From the NCBI RefSeq assembly GCF_900113185.1, contig NZ_FOZD01000001.1:2480001-2544000 (forward strand): a stretch of 64,000 bases of DNA. Direction: 5' to 3'. Shown one piece after another: positions 1 through 9,278 of the stretch (its first letter is position 1; the number at the start of each line of letters is the position of its first letter). Source of the stretch: Agromyces sp. CF514. GTDB taxonomy: Bacteria > Actinomycetota > Actinomycetes > Actinomycetales > Microbacteriaceae. The position numbers and the translations under genes are program-made. The notes beneath the pieces were generated by a model, which made no database searches, had not been told where the DNA came from, and saw only the letters and a list, made by a program, of their open reading frames with translations.

Positions 1-281
1 GCATCCGCCAGGGCGGCGATGATCTCGGCGACGGCCGTGGGCGCGGCCGCGCCTTCGAGGCGGGCGCGCTCGGTCGACACCCCGTGGATGAGCGTGGCCG
101 CCGTCGGGATCTCGACGCCCGGGTCGACGATCCACTGGCGGCGCTCGAGCTCGCGACCGTCGGCGCCGATGACGCCGACGTGCGCGGTCACGATGCGGCA
201 CGTGTCGACGTCGATGCCCGTCGTCTCGAGGTCGAAGACGGCGAGGGTGTCGGCCCAGCTGGCGGCGTTCGCGGAATCCAT
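1..281 (-). CDS. DEDDh-family 3'-5' exonuclease (DnaQ-like), C-terminus cut by the window edge
   Basis: The first 93 codons of a minus-strand gene are present and the rest lies beyond base 1. Residues 14-22 read AVFDLETTG, the Exo I motif of DnaQ/polymerase III epsilon-type nucleases, with metal-binding Asp17 and Glu19. The text that follows (a conserved ThrAla-HVGVIG strand and an IHGVS segment) is usual for this fold. The family removes nucleotides from DNA or RNA 3' ends with two metal ions. Actinobacteria carry several paralogues, and this one could be the replicative epsilon subunit or a stand-alone nuclease, because the distinguishing C-terminal part is missing. The ATG at 281 has no Shine-Dalgarno but lies 6 nt after a TAGCCT hexamer, so it is probably leaderless. 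Confidence 0.85.
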   Translation of the reverse strand, partial: MDSANAASWADTLAVFDLETTGIDVDTCRIVTAHVGVIGADGRELERRQWIVDPGVEIPTAATLIHGVSTERARLEGAAAPTAVAEIIAALAD

Positions 282-287
282 GCTCGA

Positions 288-293
288 AGGCTA
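288..293 (-). promoter_or_regulatory. -10 hexamer TAGCCT, leaderless promoter of the exonuclease gene
   Basis: TAGCCT on the minus strand ends 6 nt before the ATG at 281, so transcription would start at or next to the start codon. No -35 element is obvious. Confidence 0.5.
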
Positions 294-431
294 CGGTCGC
301 GCACCGACATCGACGGGGGAGCGCGACGCGTGTCCCGCCGATCGCCCGGTGATCCGAGCCGCGGGGGACGGCGACGCGGTCGGCGCGCTCGACCGCCTGT
401 GGACAGCGGCGAGCTCCCGGGAGCGGCGCCG

Positions 432-437
432 TAGACT
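432..437 (+). promoter_or_regulatory. -10 hexamer TAGACT upstream of the alpha/beta hydrolase
   Basis: TAGACT is followed by 9 nt and then the ATG at 447. No Shine-Dalgarno precedes the start, which fits a leaderless or nearly leaderless transcript covering the hydrolase and the glycosyltransferase. Confidence 0.5.
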
Positions 438-446
438 GTCGAGGTC

Positions 447-1355
447 ATGATCCCCTCCCCGTACGCCGAGCAACTCGCGCGCATCCCCGTCCGCGAGCAC
501 CGGCTCGACGTCGAAGGCACTGCCACGTCCTGGTGGGAGTACGGCCCCGCCGATGCTCCCGTGATCGTGCTCGTGCACGGGTTCCGCGGCGACCACCACG
601 GCCTCGAGCCCGTCGTCGCGCAACTGCCGGGCTTCCGCATCGTCTCGCCCGACCTTCCGGGCTTCGGCGCATCCGACACGTTCGCGACCGGCGAGCACGA
701 CCTCGACGCGTACGCAGCCTGGCTCGGTGCCTTCATCCGCACCGTCGGCATCGACGGCCCCTACACGCTACTGGGCCACTCGTTCGGCTCGATCGTGGCC
801 TCGGCCGCGGTCGCCCGCGGTCTCGCGCCCGAGCGCCTGATCCTCGTCAACCCCATCGGGGCACCGGCGCTCGAGGGCCCCCGCGGCGTCATGACGAAGC
901 TCGCGGTGCTCTACTACCGCGCGGCCGCAGCACTGCCCGAGCGCCCGGGCTTCGCCCTGCTGCGCAACGGCGCGATCGTGCGCGTCATGAGCGTCACCAT
1001 GGCCAAGACGAAGTCGAAGCCCCTCCGCCGGTGGATCCACGATCAGCACGACACCTACTTCTCGGCGTTCGGCACTCGCGATTCCGTGCTCGAGGGGTTC
1101 ACGACCTCGGTGAGCCACGACGTCAGCGAGGTCGCCGCCGACATCCGCGTTCCCACGCTGCTCGTCGCGGCCGAACGCGACGACGTCACCCCGCTCGCCG
1201 CGCAGCGCCGCCTCGTCACGCTCTTCCCAGACGCCCGACTCGAGGTGATCCCCGACGTCGGCCACCTGATCCACTACGAGACGCCGCAGGCGGCCGCCGC
1301 GATGATCCTCGACTTCCTCGGCTCCGACCATCTCGACTCCGAGGCTCGCGCGTGA
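447..1355 (+). CDS. alpha/beta-fold hydrolase
   Basis: A 302-residue protein with the classical alpha/beta hydrolase layout. It has an oxyanion HG motif (residues 44-45, in LVHGFRG), a nucleophile elbow GHSFGS near residue 112, an acid in AAERDDVTP and a catalytic histidine in DVGHLIHYE near residue 273. The family cleaves esters, C-C or C-halogen bonds, so the substrate cannot be read from sequence. No signal peptide is visible and it should be cytoplasmic. Its stop overlaps the GTG start of the glycosyltransferase (GTGA), so the two are co-translated and may act on the same lipid or glycan. Confidence 0.9.
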   Translation: MIPSPYAEQLARIPVREHRLDVEGTATSWWEYGPADAPVIVLVHGFRGDHHGLEPVVAQLPGFRIVSPDLPGFGASDTFATGEHDLDAYAAWLGAFIRTVGIDGPYTLLGHSFGSIVASAAVARGLAPERLILVNPIGAPALEGPRGVMTKLAVLYYRAAAALPERPGFALLRNGAIVRVMSVTMAKTKSKPLRRWIHDQHDTYFSAFGTRDSVLEGFTTSVSHDVSEVAADIRVPTLLVAAERDDVTPLAAQRRLVTLFPDARLEVIPDVGHLIHYETPQAAAAMILDFLGSDHLDSEARA

Positions 1356-2452
1356 AGATCGTCGTCGACTGCCGCTACACCCGCATCGGGCGACACGACG
1401 GCATCAGCCGCTTCACCGCGGGCATCGTCACGGAGCTCGCCAAGCGGCATCCGCTCACCATGCTCGTGAACGACCACCGACAGCTCGAGATGCTGCCCGA
1501 CCTGCCGTGGCAGCTCGTGAGCTCGCCGACGAGCATCCGCGAGCCGCTCGTCGCACTGCAGGTGCGACGGTTGCGCCCCGACATCGTCTTCTCGCCCATG
1601 CAGACCATGGGCTCGTGGGGTCGCGACTACAAGCTGCTGCTCACGCTGCACGACCTCATCTACTACGAGAACCCCACCCCGCCGCGCGACCTGCCGCTTC
1701 CGGTGCGCGTGCTCTGGCGGCTCTACCACCTCGCGTGGTGGCCGCAGCGCCTGCTGCTCAACCGCGCCGACGCCGTGGTCACGGTCTCCGAGACGACCGC
1801 GGGGCTCATCCGCGAACACGAACTCACCGACCGCCCGGTGACCGTCGTGCCGAATGCCGCCGACGACCTCGCCGTGCCCGACCTGCCGCGCGTCAGGCCG
1901 ACCGGCCACCGGCTCGTCTACATGGGCTCCTACATGCCCTACAAGAACGTCGACACGCTCGTTCGGGCGGTCGGCGCGCTGCCCGAGCACGAACTGCACC
2001 TGCTGAGCAAGATCGGCCGCGACGAGCGCACCAGGCTCACGCGGCTCGCCCCGCAGGCCCGGCTCGTCTTCCACAACGGCGTGACGGATGCCGAGTACGC
2101 CGAACTGCTGGGCGGCGCGACCGCGCTCGTGCACGCATCACGGGCCGAGGGCTTCGGCATCCCGCTCGTCGAGGCCATGCGACTCGGAACCCCAGTGGTC
2201 GTGAGCGACATCCCGATCTTCCGCGAGATCGGTGGTGACGCGGCCATGTACTTCGACGCCGACTCGCCGCAGTCGCTGGTCGCGGCGCTCTGGGCGCTCG
2301 AACGCGGCGACGAGTGGGAGCGGCGATCGGCGGCATCCGTCGACGTGGCCGCGAAGTACACCTGGGCGGCCTCGGCCGAACGACTGCTCGATCTCATGCG
2401 CCGCACCGCGACGCCCGGCTCGCGCAGACGGCGCTCCCGCCGGCGTCGCTGA
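1352..2452 (+). CDS. GT-B family 4 glycosyltransferase
   Basis: A 366-residue protein starting with GTG inside the hydrolase stop. The C-terminal half has the GT4 pattern: a VPNAAD strand, YMGSYMPYKNVDTLV, and the EX7E motif EGFGIPLVE near residues 267-275, which positions the nucleotide sugar. The N-terminal Rossmann half contains LLTLHDLIYYE and VVTVSE. Such enzymes transfer a sugar with retention onto lipids or growing glycans at the cytoplasmic face. Donor and acceptor are unknown. The C-terminus is a very basic Arg-rich tail that could bind membrane phospholipid. The gene ends 14 nt from a convergent neighbour. Confidence 0.9.
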   Translation: MKIVVDCRYTRIGRHDGISRFTAGIVTELAKRHPLTMLVNDHRQLEMLPDLPWQLVSSPTSIREPLVALQVRRLRPDIVFSPMQTMGSWGRDYKLLLTLHDLIYYENPTPPRDLPLPVRVLWRLYHLAWWPQRLLLNRADAVVTVSETTAGLIREHELTDRPVTVVPNAADDLAVPDLPRVRPTGHRLVYMGSYMPYKNVDTLVRAVGALPEHELHLLSKIGRDERTRLTRLAPQARLVFHNGVTDAEYAELLGGATALVHASRAEGFGIPLVEAMRLGTPVVVSDIPIFREIGGDAAMYFDADSPQSLVAALWALERGDEWERRSAASVDVAAKYTWAASAERLLDLMRRTATPGSRRRRSRRRR

Positions 2453-2466
2453 ACCTGGTCTGGCGC

Positions 2467-3081
2467 TCAGCCCTCGGTGCCGGACACCGCACCGGGCATG
2501 ACCAGGGTGAGCTCGGCACCGTCGACCACGACGTCGTGCACCGAGCCGTTGCCGATCACGTAGTCGGCCGTCGGCAGGGTCCAACCGCTGAGGTCGAGCA
2601 TGAGCGCGTGGATCACGCCGCCGTGCGTCACGACGATCACGTCGTCGCCCGGGTGCGCGGCCGCGATCTCGACGAGCGCCTCACGTGCGCGGCTGATCAC
2701 GGCCGATCGCGGCTCGAGGCCGTCGATGGTCGCCGCCTGCGCCTCGACCGCGGCGCGGCCCCCGTGGTCGAGTCCCTCGAGCACGCCGTAGCTGCGCTCC
2801 GCGAGCTCGGCGACCTCGACGGGGTCGGGCAGCCCGAGCTCGGCGGCGATGATCTCGGCGGTCTCGACCGCCCTCGAGAGCGTGCTGGAGTAGACGGCCC
2901 GCCACTCGACCTCGTCGAGCGACATCGCGGCGGCGACGGCCTGCGCACGGCCGGCGTCGTTCAATGGGATGTCGGTCGCGCCCTGGATGCGGCGCGCCAC
3001 GTTCCAGTCCGTCTCGCCGTGACGCACGAGCGCGAGTCGGGTCGACGCGGTGCGGGGGAGTGCGGCGTTCGTCATCCTCAC
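2467..3081 (-). CDS. histidine phosphatase family protein (phosphoglycerate mutase-like)
   Basis: A 204-residue protein with the RHG signature LVRHGETDWN near the N-terminus (phospho-accepting His21). Further conserved pieces are the acid-base segment AELAERSYGVLEG and the second catalytic histidine in VVTHGGVIHAL. The family covers phosphoglycerate mutases, cobalamin and broad-specificity phosphatases, and sequence alone does not choose among them. The length fits a soluble single-domain phosphatase. A second ATG two codons downstream is an equally possible start. It converges with the glycosyltransferase and stands alone on its strand. Confidence 0.88.
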   Translation of the reverse strand: MRMTNAALPRTASTRLALVRHGETDWNVARRIQGATDIPLNDAGRAQAVAAAMSLDEVEWRAVYSSTLSRAVETAEIIAAELGLPDPVEVAELAERSYGVLEGLDHGGRAAVEAQAATIDGLEPRSAVISRAREALVEIAAAHPGDDVIVVTHGGVIHALMLDLSGWTLPTADYVIGNGSVHDVVVDGAELTLVMPGAVSGTEG

Positions 3082-3171
3082 ACTCTGGCAGATGACGACG
3101 AGCCATGACGCCGATCGGCGCGCACGCGACGGCCCTGTCGGTGCGCGCCGGCGCGTCTGCCCGTCGGCTTC

Positions 3172-4017
<846 letters not shown>

Positions 4018-4040
4018 CGGTTCTCCCTTCGAATCGTCTG

Positions 4041-4046
4041 ATTCTA
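4041..4046 (-). promoter_or_regulatory. -10 hexamer TAGAAT of the sirtuin gene
   Basis: TAGAAT on the minus strand lies 23 nt before the GTG and upstream of the AAGGGAG ribosome site. It sits in a short AT-rich patch with a small GAATC/GATTC inverted repeat. Confidence 0.4.
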
Positions 4047-4096
4047 TTCGCGTCGGTTTTCGGGATTGTTTCGGCGACTGGCAGTCTGGGAGGACC

Positions 4097-4918
4097 ATGC
4101 ACATCGAACGAGTCCGCGACGCGGCATCCGACGCCGTCGCCGACTATGCGAGCCTGACGGATGTCACGCTGCGCAGCGCGCACGAGCCCGCGAACGGCCT
4201 GTACATCGCCGAGTCCGCGAAGGTCATCACGCGAGCGATCCGGGCCGGTCACCGTCCGCGTTCGGTGCTCATGGAGGAGAAGTGGCTCGCCGGCCTCGAA
4301 GCCGAGCTCGCGCCGTTCGACGTGCCGGTGCATCTGGCCGACGCCGATCAGCTCGAGGCGATCACGGGCTACCGCGTGCACCGGGGCGCCCTGGCCGCGT
4401 TCGAACGGCCCGAGTTGCCCGACCCCGCCGAACTGCTCGCGGGCGCACGACGCGTCGTCGTGCTCGAGGACATCGTCGACCACACCAACGTCGGGGCGAT
4501 CTTCCGCTCGGTCGCGGCGCTCGGCGCCGATGCGGTGCTGGTGAGCCCCCGTTGCGCCGACCCGCTCTACCGACGGAGCGTGCGCGTGAGCATGGGCACG
4601 GTCTTCCAGGTGCCGTGGACCCGGCTTCCCGAGTGGGGCGAGGCGGTCGACCTGCTGCACGGCGCGGGCTTCACGATCGCGGCCCTCGCCCTCGCCGACC
4701 GCTCGATCCCGCTCCAGCGGCTCGCGGCCGAGGCGCCCGAACGGCTCGCGCTCGTCTTCGGCGCCGAGGGCGACGGCCTCAGCCGCACGGCCCTCGAAGC
4801 TGCCGACGAAGTCGTGCGCATCCCGATGGCGCACGGTGTCGACTCGCTGAACGTCGCCGCCGCGGCAGCCGTGGTGCTCTACGCACTGCCCGCGCACCCC
4901 CGGGGCGAGCATGACTGA
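4097..4918 (+). CDS. SpoU/TrmH-family RNA 2'-O-methyltransferase
   Basis: A 273-residue SPOUT enzyme. The three C-terminal motifs are present: HTNVGAIFRSVAALG (motif 1, catalytic Arg), LVFGAEGDGLS (motif 2) and IPMAHGVDSLNVAAAAAV (motif 3, the knotted SAM site). An N-terminal substrate-binding domain contains LYIAESAKVITRAI. The family methylates ribose 2'-OH in tRNA or rRNA, and the exact nucleotide is not predictable here. The ATG at 4097 has GGGAGG 3 nt upstream. Its 3' end overlaps the start of the carboxypeptidase gene by 8 nt, so the two are probably co-transcribed. Confidence 0.9.
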   Translation: MHIERVRDAASDAVADYASLTDVTLRSAHEPANGLYIAESAKVITRAIRAGHRPRSVLMEEKWLAGLEAELAPFDVPVHLADADQLEAITGYRVHRGALAAFERPELPDPAELLAGARRVVVLEDIVDHTNVGAIFRSVAALGADAVLVSPRCADPLYRRSVRVSMGTVFQVPWTRLPEWGEAVDLLHGAGFTIAALALADRSIPLQRLAAEAPERLALVFGAEGDGLSRTALEAADEVVRIPMAHGVDSLNVAAAAAVVLYALPAHPRGEHD

Positions 4919-6191
4919 GACCGAGGCGAAGCAGCGCCCGAGCGCGCGGGTGTACCGCAGGCGGCGCATCGTCGTCTTCACGACCCTAGCCGTGCTCCTC
5001 GGCCTGCTCACCACGGCGGGCGTCTACACCTCGAACGCCCTCGGCGCGCCGATCCCGGCCGCTTCGCCGCTGGTCGACGACCCCGAACCGGTCGCCGCAG
5101 CCGCCCAGCAACTCGTGCTGCCGGGATTCGGCGCCTACGCGGTCGGAGCGGTCGGCTTCGACGGGCTGCTCGCCGCGGGCAACGACCAGACGCCCATGGC
5201 GCTCGCGAGCATCACCAAGGTGATCACCGCGCTCACGATCCTCGGCGAGCATCCGATCCCCGAGGGTGAGAACGGGCCGGACATCGAATACACCGACGCC
5301 GACGTCGACATCTACTGGGATATGATCGCCCAGAACGGCTCGGTCGCCCCGGTCGAGGCGGGCGCGACGCTGACGCTGAAGGAGAGCCTCGAGGCCCTGC
5401 TCATCCCGTCGGGCAACAACTACGGCGTCTCGCTCTCGAACTGGGCGTTCGGCTCCGAGGCGGCACTGGCCGAGCAGGCGAATGCGTGGCTCGCCGAGCA
5501 TGGGCTGGCGAACACCCACGTCGTCGACTCGAGCGGCATCTCGGACGACAACGTCGGCACCGCCGCCGACATGGTGCGGCTCGGCGAGATCGCCCTCGAA
5601 GACCCGACGATCGCCGCCATCGTCGCCTCGAAGAGCGTCGACATCCCCGAGCTCGGCACGCTGACGAACTCGAACAAGCTGCTCGGCACGCACGGCGTCG
5701 ACGGCATGAAGACCGGCACGACGGATGACGCGGCGAACCTGCTCTTCACGGCCGACTACGCCGTCGGGGCGTCGACGGTCACCGTGGTCGGCGTGCTGCT
5801 CGGCGGCGAGAGCCACGCGGTCATCGACGACGCGATCGCCGCGATGCTCGACTCCATCGCCCCCGGATTCCACGAGGTCGCCCCGCTCGCGGCGAACCAG
5901 GTGCTCGCCGAGTACGACACGCCGTGGGGCGAGACCGCACGCGCACGCGCCGCGAACGGGGCCACGCTCGTCGTCTGGAACGACACGCCCGTCGATGTCG
6001 AGGTGCACTCCGAACCGATCACGCTGGCCGATCGCGGCGACGAGGTCGGCACGGCGATCGTGCGCGCCGGATCCCAGGAGATCACGGTGCCGCTCGTGCT
6101 CGACGCGACGCTCACCGACCCCGGAGCCTGGTGGCGGCTCACGAACCCCGGGGCGCTCGACGAGCAGTCGGCTCAGTCCGAGACCGAGTAG
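4911..6191 (+). CDS. D-alanyl-D-alanine carboxypeptidase (low-molecular-mass penicillin-binding protein, S11 family)
   Basis: A 426-residue protein with a basic N-terminus and one hydrophobic segment (about residues 20-45) acting as signal or anchor. The catalytic triad motifs are in order: SITK near residue 99, SGN near 167 and KTG near 267. The enzyme trims the terminal D-Ala from peptidoglycan pentapeptides outside the membrane and so limits cross-linking. There is no C-terminal amphipathic anchor, so the N-terminal segment probably tethers it. It overlaps the methyltransferase gene upstream by 8 nt and the convergent GDSL hydrolase by 19 nt downstream. Confidence 0.92.
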   Translation: MTETEAKQRPSARVYRRRRIVVFTTLAVLLGLLTTAGVYTSNALGAPIPAASPLVDDPEPVAAAAQQLVLPGFGAYAVGAVGFDGLLAAGNDQTPMALASITKVITALTILGEHPIPEGENGPDIEYTDADVDIYWDMIAQNGSVAPVEAGATLTLKESLEALLIPSGNNYGVSLSNWAFGSEAALAEQANAWLAEHGLANTHVVDSSGISDDNVGTAADMVRLGEIALEDPTIAAIVASKSVDIPELGTLTNSNKLLGTHGVDGMKTGTTDDAANLLFTADYAVGASTVTVVGVLLGGESHAVIDDAIAAMLDSIAPGFHEVAPLAANQVLAEYDTPWGETARARAANGATLVVWNDTPVDVEVHSEPITLADRGDEVGTAIVRAGSQEITVPLVLDATLTDPGAWWRLTNPGALDEQSAQSETE

Positions 6192-6967
6192 GGACCGGCA
6201 TCCGGTCGCTTGGCCGTGATGAAGTCGCCGGAGGACTGGTGCCGCACCCGGCGGAGCACCCACGGCACGAGGTACTCGCGTGCCCACGACAGGTCTTCGA
6301 CGCGCGCCTGGCGCCACGTCGAGTCGGGCACGGGTTCGGGGCTCGACGGTTCGAGCGAGTTCTCGACGTTGAGCGCCTCGAGCACCATGCGCGCCACGGT
6401 GTGGTGGCCGAGCGAGTTCAGGTGCAGGCGGTCGGGCGCCCACATGCGCTGGTCCTGGATCTCGGTGAGGGCCCACTGGTCGGCGACGATGCAGTCGTAT
6501 TTCTTCGCGACGATGCGCAGGTTCTCGTTGTAGATCGCGACCTTGCCGCGGAGGCTCCGGAACACGGGGGAGAAGCCGACATCCACCCCCGTGAAGATCA
6601 CGATCGTGGCGTGATCGCGCGAGAGCCGGTCGATCGCGTACTCGAACCGTGCGGCGATCTCGTCGGGGTCGGTGCCGGGGCGGATGACGTCGTTGCCGCC
6701 CGCCGAGATGGTGATGAGGTCGGGTCGCAGCGCGAGGGCCGGCTCGAGCTGCTCGTCGATGATCTGGCGGATGAGCTTGCCGCGCACGGCGAGGTTCGCG
6801 TAGGCGAAGTCCTCGGTGCCCTGGCTCAGGACCTCGGCCACGCGGTCGGCCCAGCCGCGGTTGCCGCCCGGAACGCCGGGCTCGGGGTCGCCGATGCCCT
6901 CGGTGAACGAGTCGCCGATCGCGACGTACCTGGACCAGGGGTGCTGCTGCGTGACCATGTCCTCCAT
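6173..6967 (-). CDS. SGNH/GDSL hydrolase
   Basis: A protein of about 264 residues with the SGNH blocks: AIGDSFTEG (nucleophile Ser), a Gly in block II, SAGGNDV (Asn) and the C-terminal DRLHLNSLGHHT with catalytic Asp/His. The family covers lipases, esterases and carbohydrate deacetylases, and there is no signal peptide. The start is uncertain. The ATG at 6967 has a weak site, and the ATG at 6958 has GGAGG only 2 nt before it. The 3' end overlaps the convergent carboxypeptidase gene by 19 nt. Confidence 0.88.
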   Translation of the reverse strand: MEDMVTQQHPWSRYVAIGDSFTEGIGDPEPGVPGGNRGWADRVAEVLSQGTEDFAYANLAVRGKLIRQIIDEQLEPALALRPDLITISAGGNDVIRPGTDPDEIAARFEYAIDRLSRDHATIVIFTGVDVGFSPVFRSLRGKVAIYNENLRIVAKKYDCIVADQWALTEIQDQRMWAPDRLHLNSLGHHTVARMVLEALNVENSLEPSSPEPVPDSTWRQARVEDLSWAREYLVPWVLRRVRHQSSGDFITAKRPDAGPYSVSD

Positions 6968-7040
6968 TCTGCCAACCCGTCGAGCACCTCGTGGGGCGCC
7001 GGTGGCGAGATCGATGCGGACGAATGGCACTCTTTCTTTG

Positions 7041-7054
7041 CAAGTGGTCACTTG
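7041..7054. promoter_or_regulatory. inverted repeat CAAGTG-GT-CACTTG, candidate HxlR operator
   Basis: Perfect 6-bp arms around a 2-nt centre, in an AT-richer patch 20 nt upstream of the HxlR start. The spacing and AAGTG/CACTT type resemble operators of HxlR-family repressors, which suggests autoregulation of the HxlR-MFS pair. The divergent GDSL gene starts about 75 nt away and could share it. Confidence 0.5.
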
Positions 7055-7073
7055 TTCTTCAAGACTCACGGGT

Positions 7074-7787
7074 ATGCGAACCTACTCGGACTCGTGCGGC
7101 GTCGCCCGGGCGATGGACCTCGTCGGCGAGCGCTGGGCCCTGCTCGTCGTGCGCGAACTGCTCCTCGGCCCGAAGCGGTACGCCGACCTCGCGACCGCGC
7201 TGCCCGGCATCAGCACCAACGTGCTGGGCGCCCGACTGGCCGAGCTCGGCGACAGCGGAGTGATCCGGAAGCGGCGCCTGCCGCCCCCGACGCCGGTCGA
7301 CGTGTACGAGCTGACACCCTGGGGTGCGGAACTCCGGGAGGTCGTGCTCGGCTTGGGCAGGTGGGGCGCCCGCACGCCGATCGATCCGTCACGACCGCTC
7401 AGTCCGGCGTCGTTCGCGCTCTCGCTCCTGACGAACTTCGACCCCGCGTCGGCGGAAGGGGTCGTGGCTCGATTCGCCGTGACCGTCGGCGGCGAGCGGT
7501 TCGTCGGCGCCATCGCCGACCGTACGCTGAGCGTCGAACGCGACCACGATGCCGAGGTCGACCTCGAACTCGGCGCCGGCACGGGCGTCGGTGCCGGCGC
7601 CTCGCTCGCGCCCGTGTTCTACCTCGGCCGACCCGTGGACGATGCCCGACGGGAGGGCGTGCTGACCGTGCACGGTCGACGCGAGCTGCTGCCGCGGATC
7701 ATCGGATGCTTCCCGCTGCCCGAGCCCGTCCACCCGCACGCCGATCGCACGCCCGACCCGACCGTGGGCGCCGCGGGCGCGGGCTGA
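7074..7787 (+). CDS. HxlR-family winged-helix transcriptional regulator
   Basis: A 237-residue protein. The first 100 residues are an HxlR winged helix: a CGVARAMDLVGERWALLVVRE-type start, LLLGPKRYADL, recognition helix region ISTNVLGARLAEL and wing YELTPWG. HxlR proteins normally have only about 110 residues. The extra 130-residue part, with paired beta-strand segments, resembles the extended members in actinobacteria and may bind a ligand. It overlaps the MFS gene by one base (TGATG), so it very likely controls that exporter and itself through the palindrome at 7041-7054. Confidence 0.9.
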   Translation: MRTYSDSCGVARAMDLVGERWALLVVRELLLGPKRYADLATALPGISTNVLGARLAELGDSGVIRKRRLPPPTPVDVYELTPWGAELREVVLGLGRWGARTPIDPSRPLSPASFALSLLTNFDPASAEGVVARFAVTVGGERFVGAIADRTLSVERDHDAEVDLELGAGTGVGAGASLAPVFYLGRPVDDARREGVLTVHGRRELLPRIIGCFPLPEPVHPHADRTPDPTVGAAGAG

Positions 7788-9232
7788 TGTCCGATCCTCG
7801 AGGGACCGTCGGGGTGCGGCGCCCGCTCGCGCTCGCGCTCCTGTGCGCCGCGTTCTTCCTCGGGGTGCTCGACTCGACGAGCCTGTTCGCCGCGCTTCCC
7901 CGGATCGGCGACGATCTCGGCCTCGACCCGGCCGCCCTCGTCTGGGTCGTGACCGTCTCCGGGGTCGTCGTCGCCGGGTTCATGCTCCCGTTCGGCCGCA
8001 TGGCCGACGTGTTCGGTCGCCGGCGGACGTTCATCGCCGCCGTCGCCGTGTTCGGACTCGCGTCCCTCGTCTGCGGCCTCGCGACGACCGGGGGAGTCCT
8101 CATCGCCGCCCGGGCGGTCATGGGGCTCGGAGCCGCCGCCCTGACCCCGGCCGCCCTCGCACTGCTCCTCGTGATGTACCCGGAGGGGCCGGAGCGCAAC
8201 CGTGCGCTGGGCATCTGGGGCGGCCTCGGGGGGCTCGGCGCGACCGTCGGACTGCTGCTCGGAGGACTCGTCACGGCTACCGCGGGCTGGCCGTGGGTGT
8301 TCCTCGTGAACGTTCCCGTCTGCGCCGCGGTCGTCGTGCTCGCGCCGCGGCTGCTGGCCGAGTCGCGCCGCGGCGAGCGCCGCCCGTTCGACCTGCCGGG
8401 CGGGCTCCTCGTGTCGGCGACGCTCGTGCTCCTGACGGCCGGCCTGCTCGAGCTCTCGCGGGCGGGATGGGCCGCGCAGACCTGGGCGCTGCTCGTCGGC
8501 GCGTCGGCCTTCGCCGCCGTGCTGGGCGTCGTCGAGCGGCGGAGCGACGACCCGATCCTGCCCGCACGGCTGCTGCGCGCACGCGGGGTGGTGATCGGCA
8601 ACGTCGTCGTGCTCACGGGCGGCATCGCGGTCGACGGCCTGCTCGCGCTCACGACCGTGTACCTGCAGCGGACGCTCGGTCTCTCGGCGATGGTCTTCGG
8701 CCTCGCTCTCGCGGCGATGACCGTGAGCTCGATCGTGGCGGTAGCCGTCGGCCAGTCGCTGGTGTCCCGCGCGGGTCCACGGCCCGTCGCGGTCGTCGGC
8801 CTCGCGATGCTGGGCGTCTCGTGCGCATCGTTCACCCTGCTGCCGGCCGACGGGTCGGCCCTGCCGTTGCTGGTCGGCGGACTGCTCGTCTTCGGCACCG
8901 GCATGGGCGGTGCGTTCGTGGCCGGGCAGATCGCCGCCGTCACGGGCGTGCATGACGACGATGCCGGTGCCGCCTCTGGGCTCGAGGAGACGTCGTTCAC
9001 GATCGGCGGCACACTCGGGATCGCGATCGTGACCTCGGTCGCGGTCGCCTTCTCGACCGGTGCCGCGGCAGCGATCGGCCGAGGCTCGGGCGACGCCTCC
9101 ACCGGGCAGCTCGCCGGCCTGCATGCCGCGTTCGCCGTGCTCGCGGCCATCGCGTTCATCGGCGCGGCCGCGGCACTCGCGTATCCGGGTCGGGCGGCCC
9201 TCGGCGCGCGGCAGTCGGGCACCGTCGACTGA
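7787..9232 (+). CDS. MFS drug-efflux transporter (EmrB/QacA type)
   Basis: A 481-residue, very hydrophobic protein consistent with about 14 membrane spans. The start GVLDSTSLFAALPRI and the loop GRMADVFGRRRTF match the DHA2 subgroup of proton antiporters. Motif C-like text (GGLGATVGLLLGGLV) marks it as an antiporter. Such proteins export hydrophobic toxicants. The ATG shares its A with the TGA of the HxlR gene, so translation is coupled. The substrate cannot be inferred. Confidence 0.9.
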   Translation: MSDPRGTVGVRRPLALALLCAAFFLGVLDSTSLFAALPRIGDDLGLDPAALVWVVTVSGVVVAGFMLPFGRMADVFGRRRTFIAAVAVFGLASLVCGLATTGGVLIAARAVMGLGAAALTPAALALLLVMYPEGPERNRALGIWGGLGGLGATVGLLLGGLVTATAGWPWVFLVNVPVCAAVVVLAPRLLAESRRGERRPFDLPGGLLVSATLVLLTAGLLELSRAGWAAQTWALLVGASAFAAVLGVVERRSDDPILPARLLRARGVVIGNVVVLTGGIAVDGLLALTTVYLQRTLGLSAMVFGLALAAMTVSSIVAVAVGQSLVSRAGPRPVAVVGLAMLGVSCASFTLLPADGSALPLLVGGLLVFGTGMGGAFVAGQIAAVTGVHDDDAGAASGLEETSFTIGGTLGIAIVTSVAVAFSTGAAAAIGRGSGDASTGQLAGLHAAFAVLAAIAFIGAAAALAYPGRAALGARQSGTVD

Positions 9233-9264
9233 ACCTCGGTTTCGAAGATGTCGGGGGGCTCGAC

Positions 9265-9270
9265 TACCCT
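9265..9270 (+). promoter_or_regulatory. -10 hexamer TACCCT, leaderless promoter of the helicase gene
   Basis: TACCCT ends 8 nt before the GTG at 9279, and no ribosome site is present. Confidence 0.45.
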
Positions 9271-9278
9271 CGAATCCA

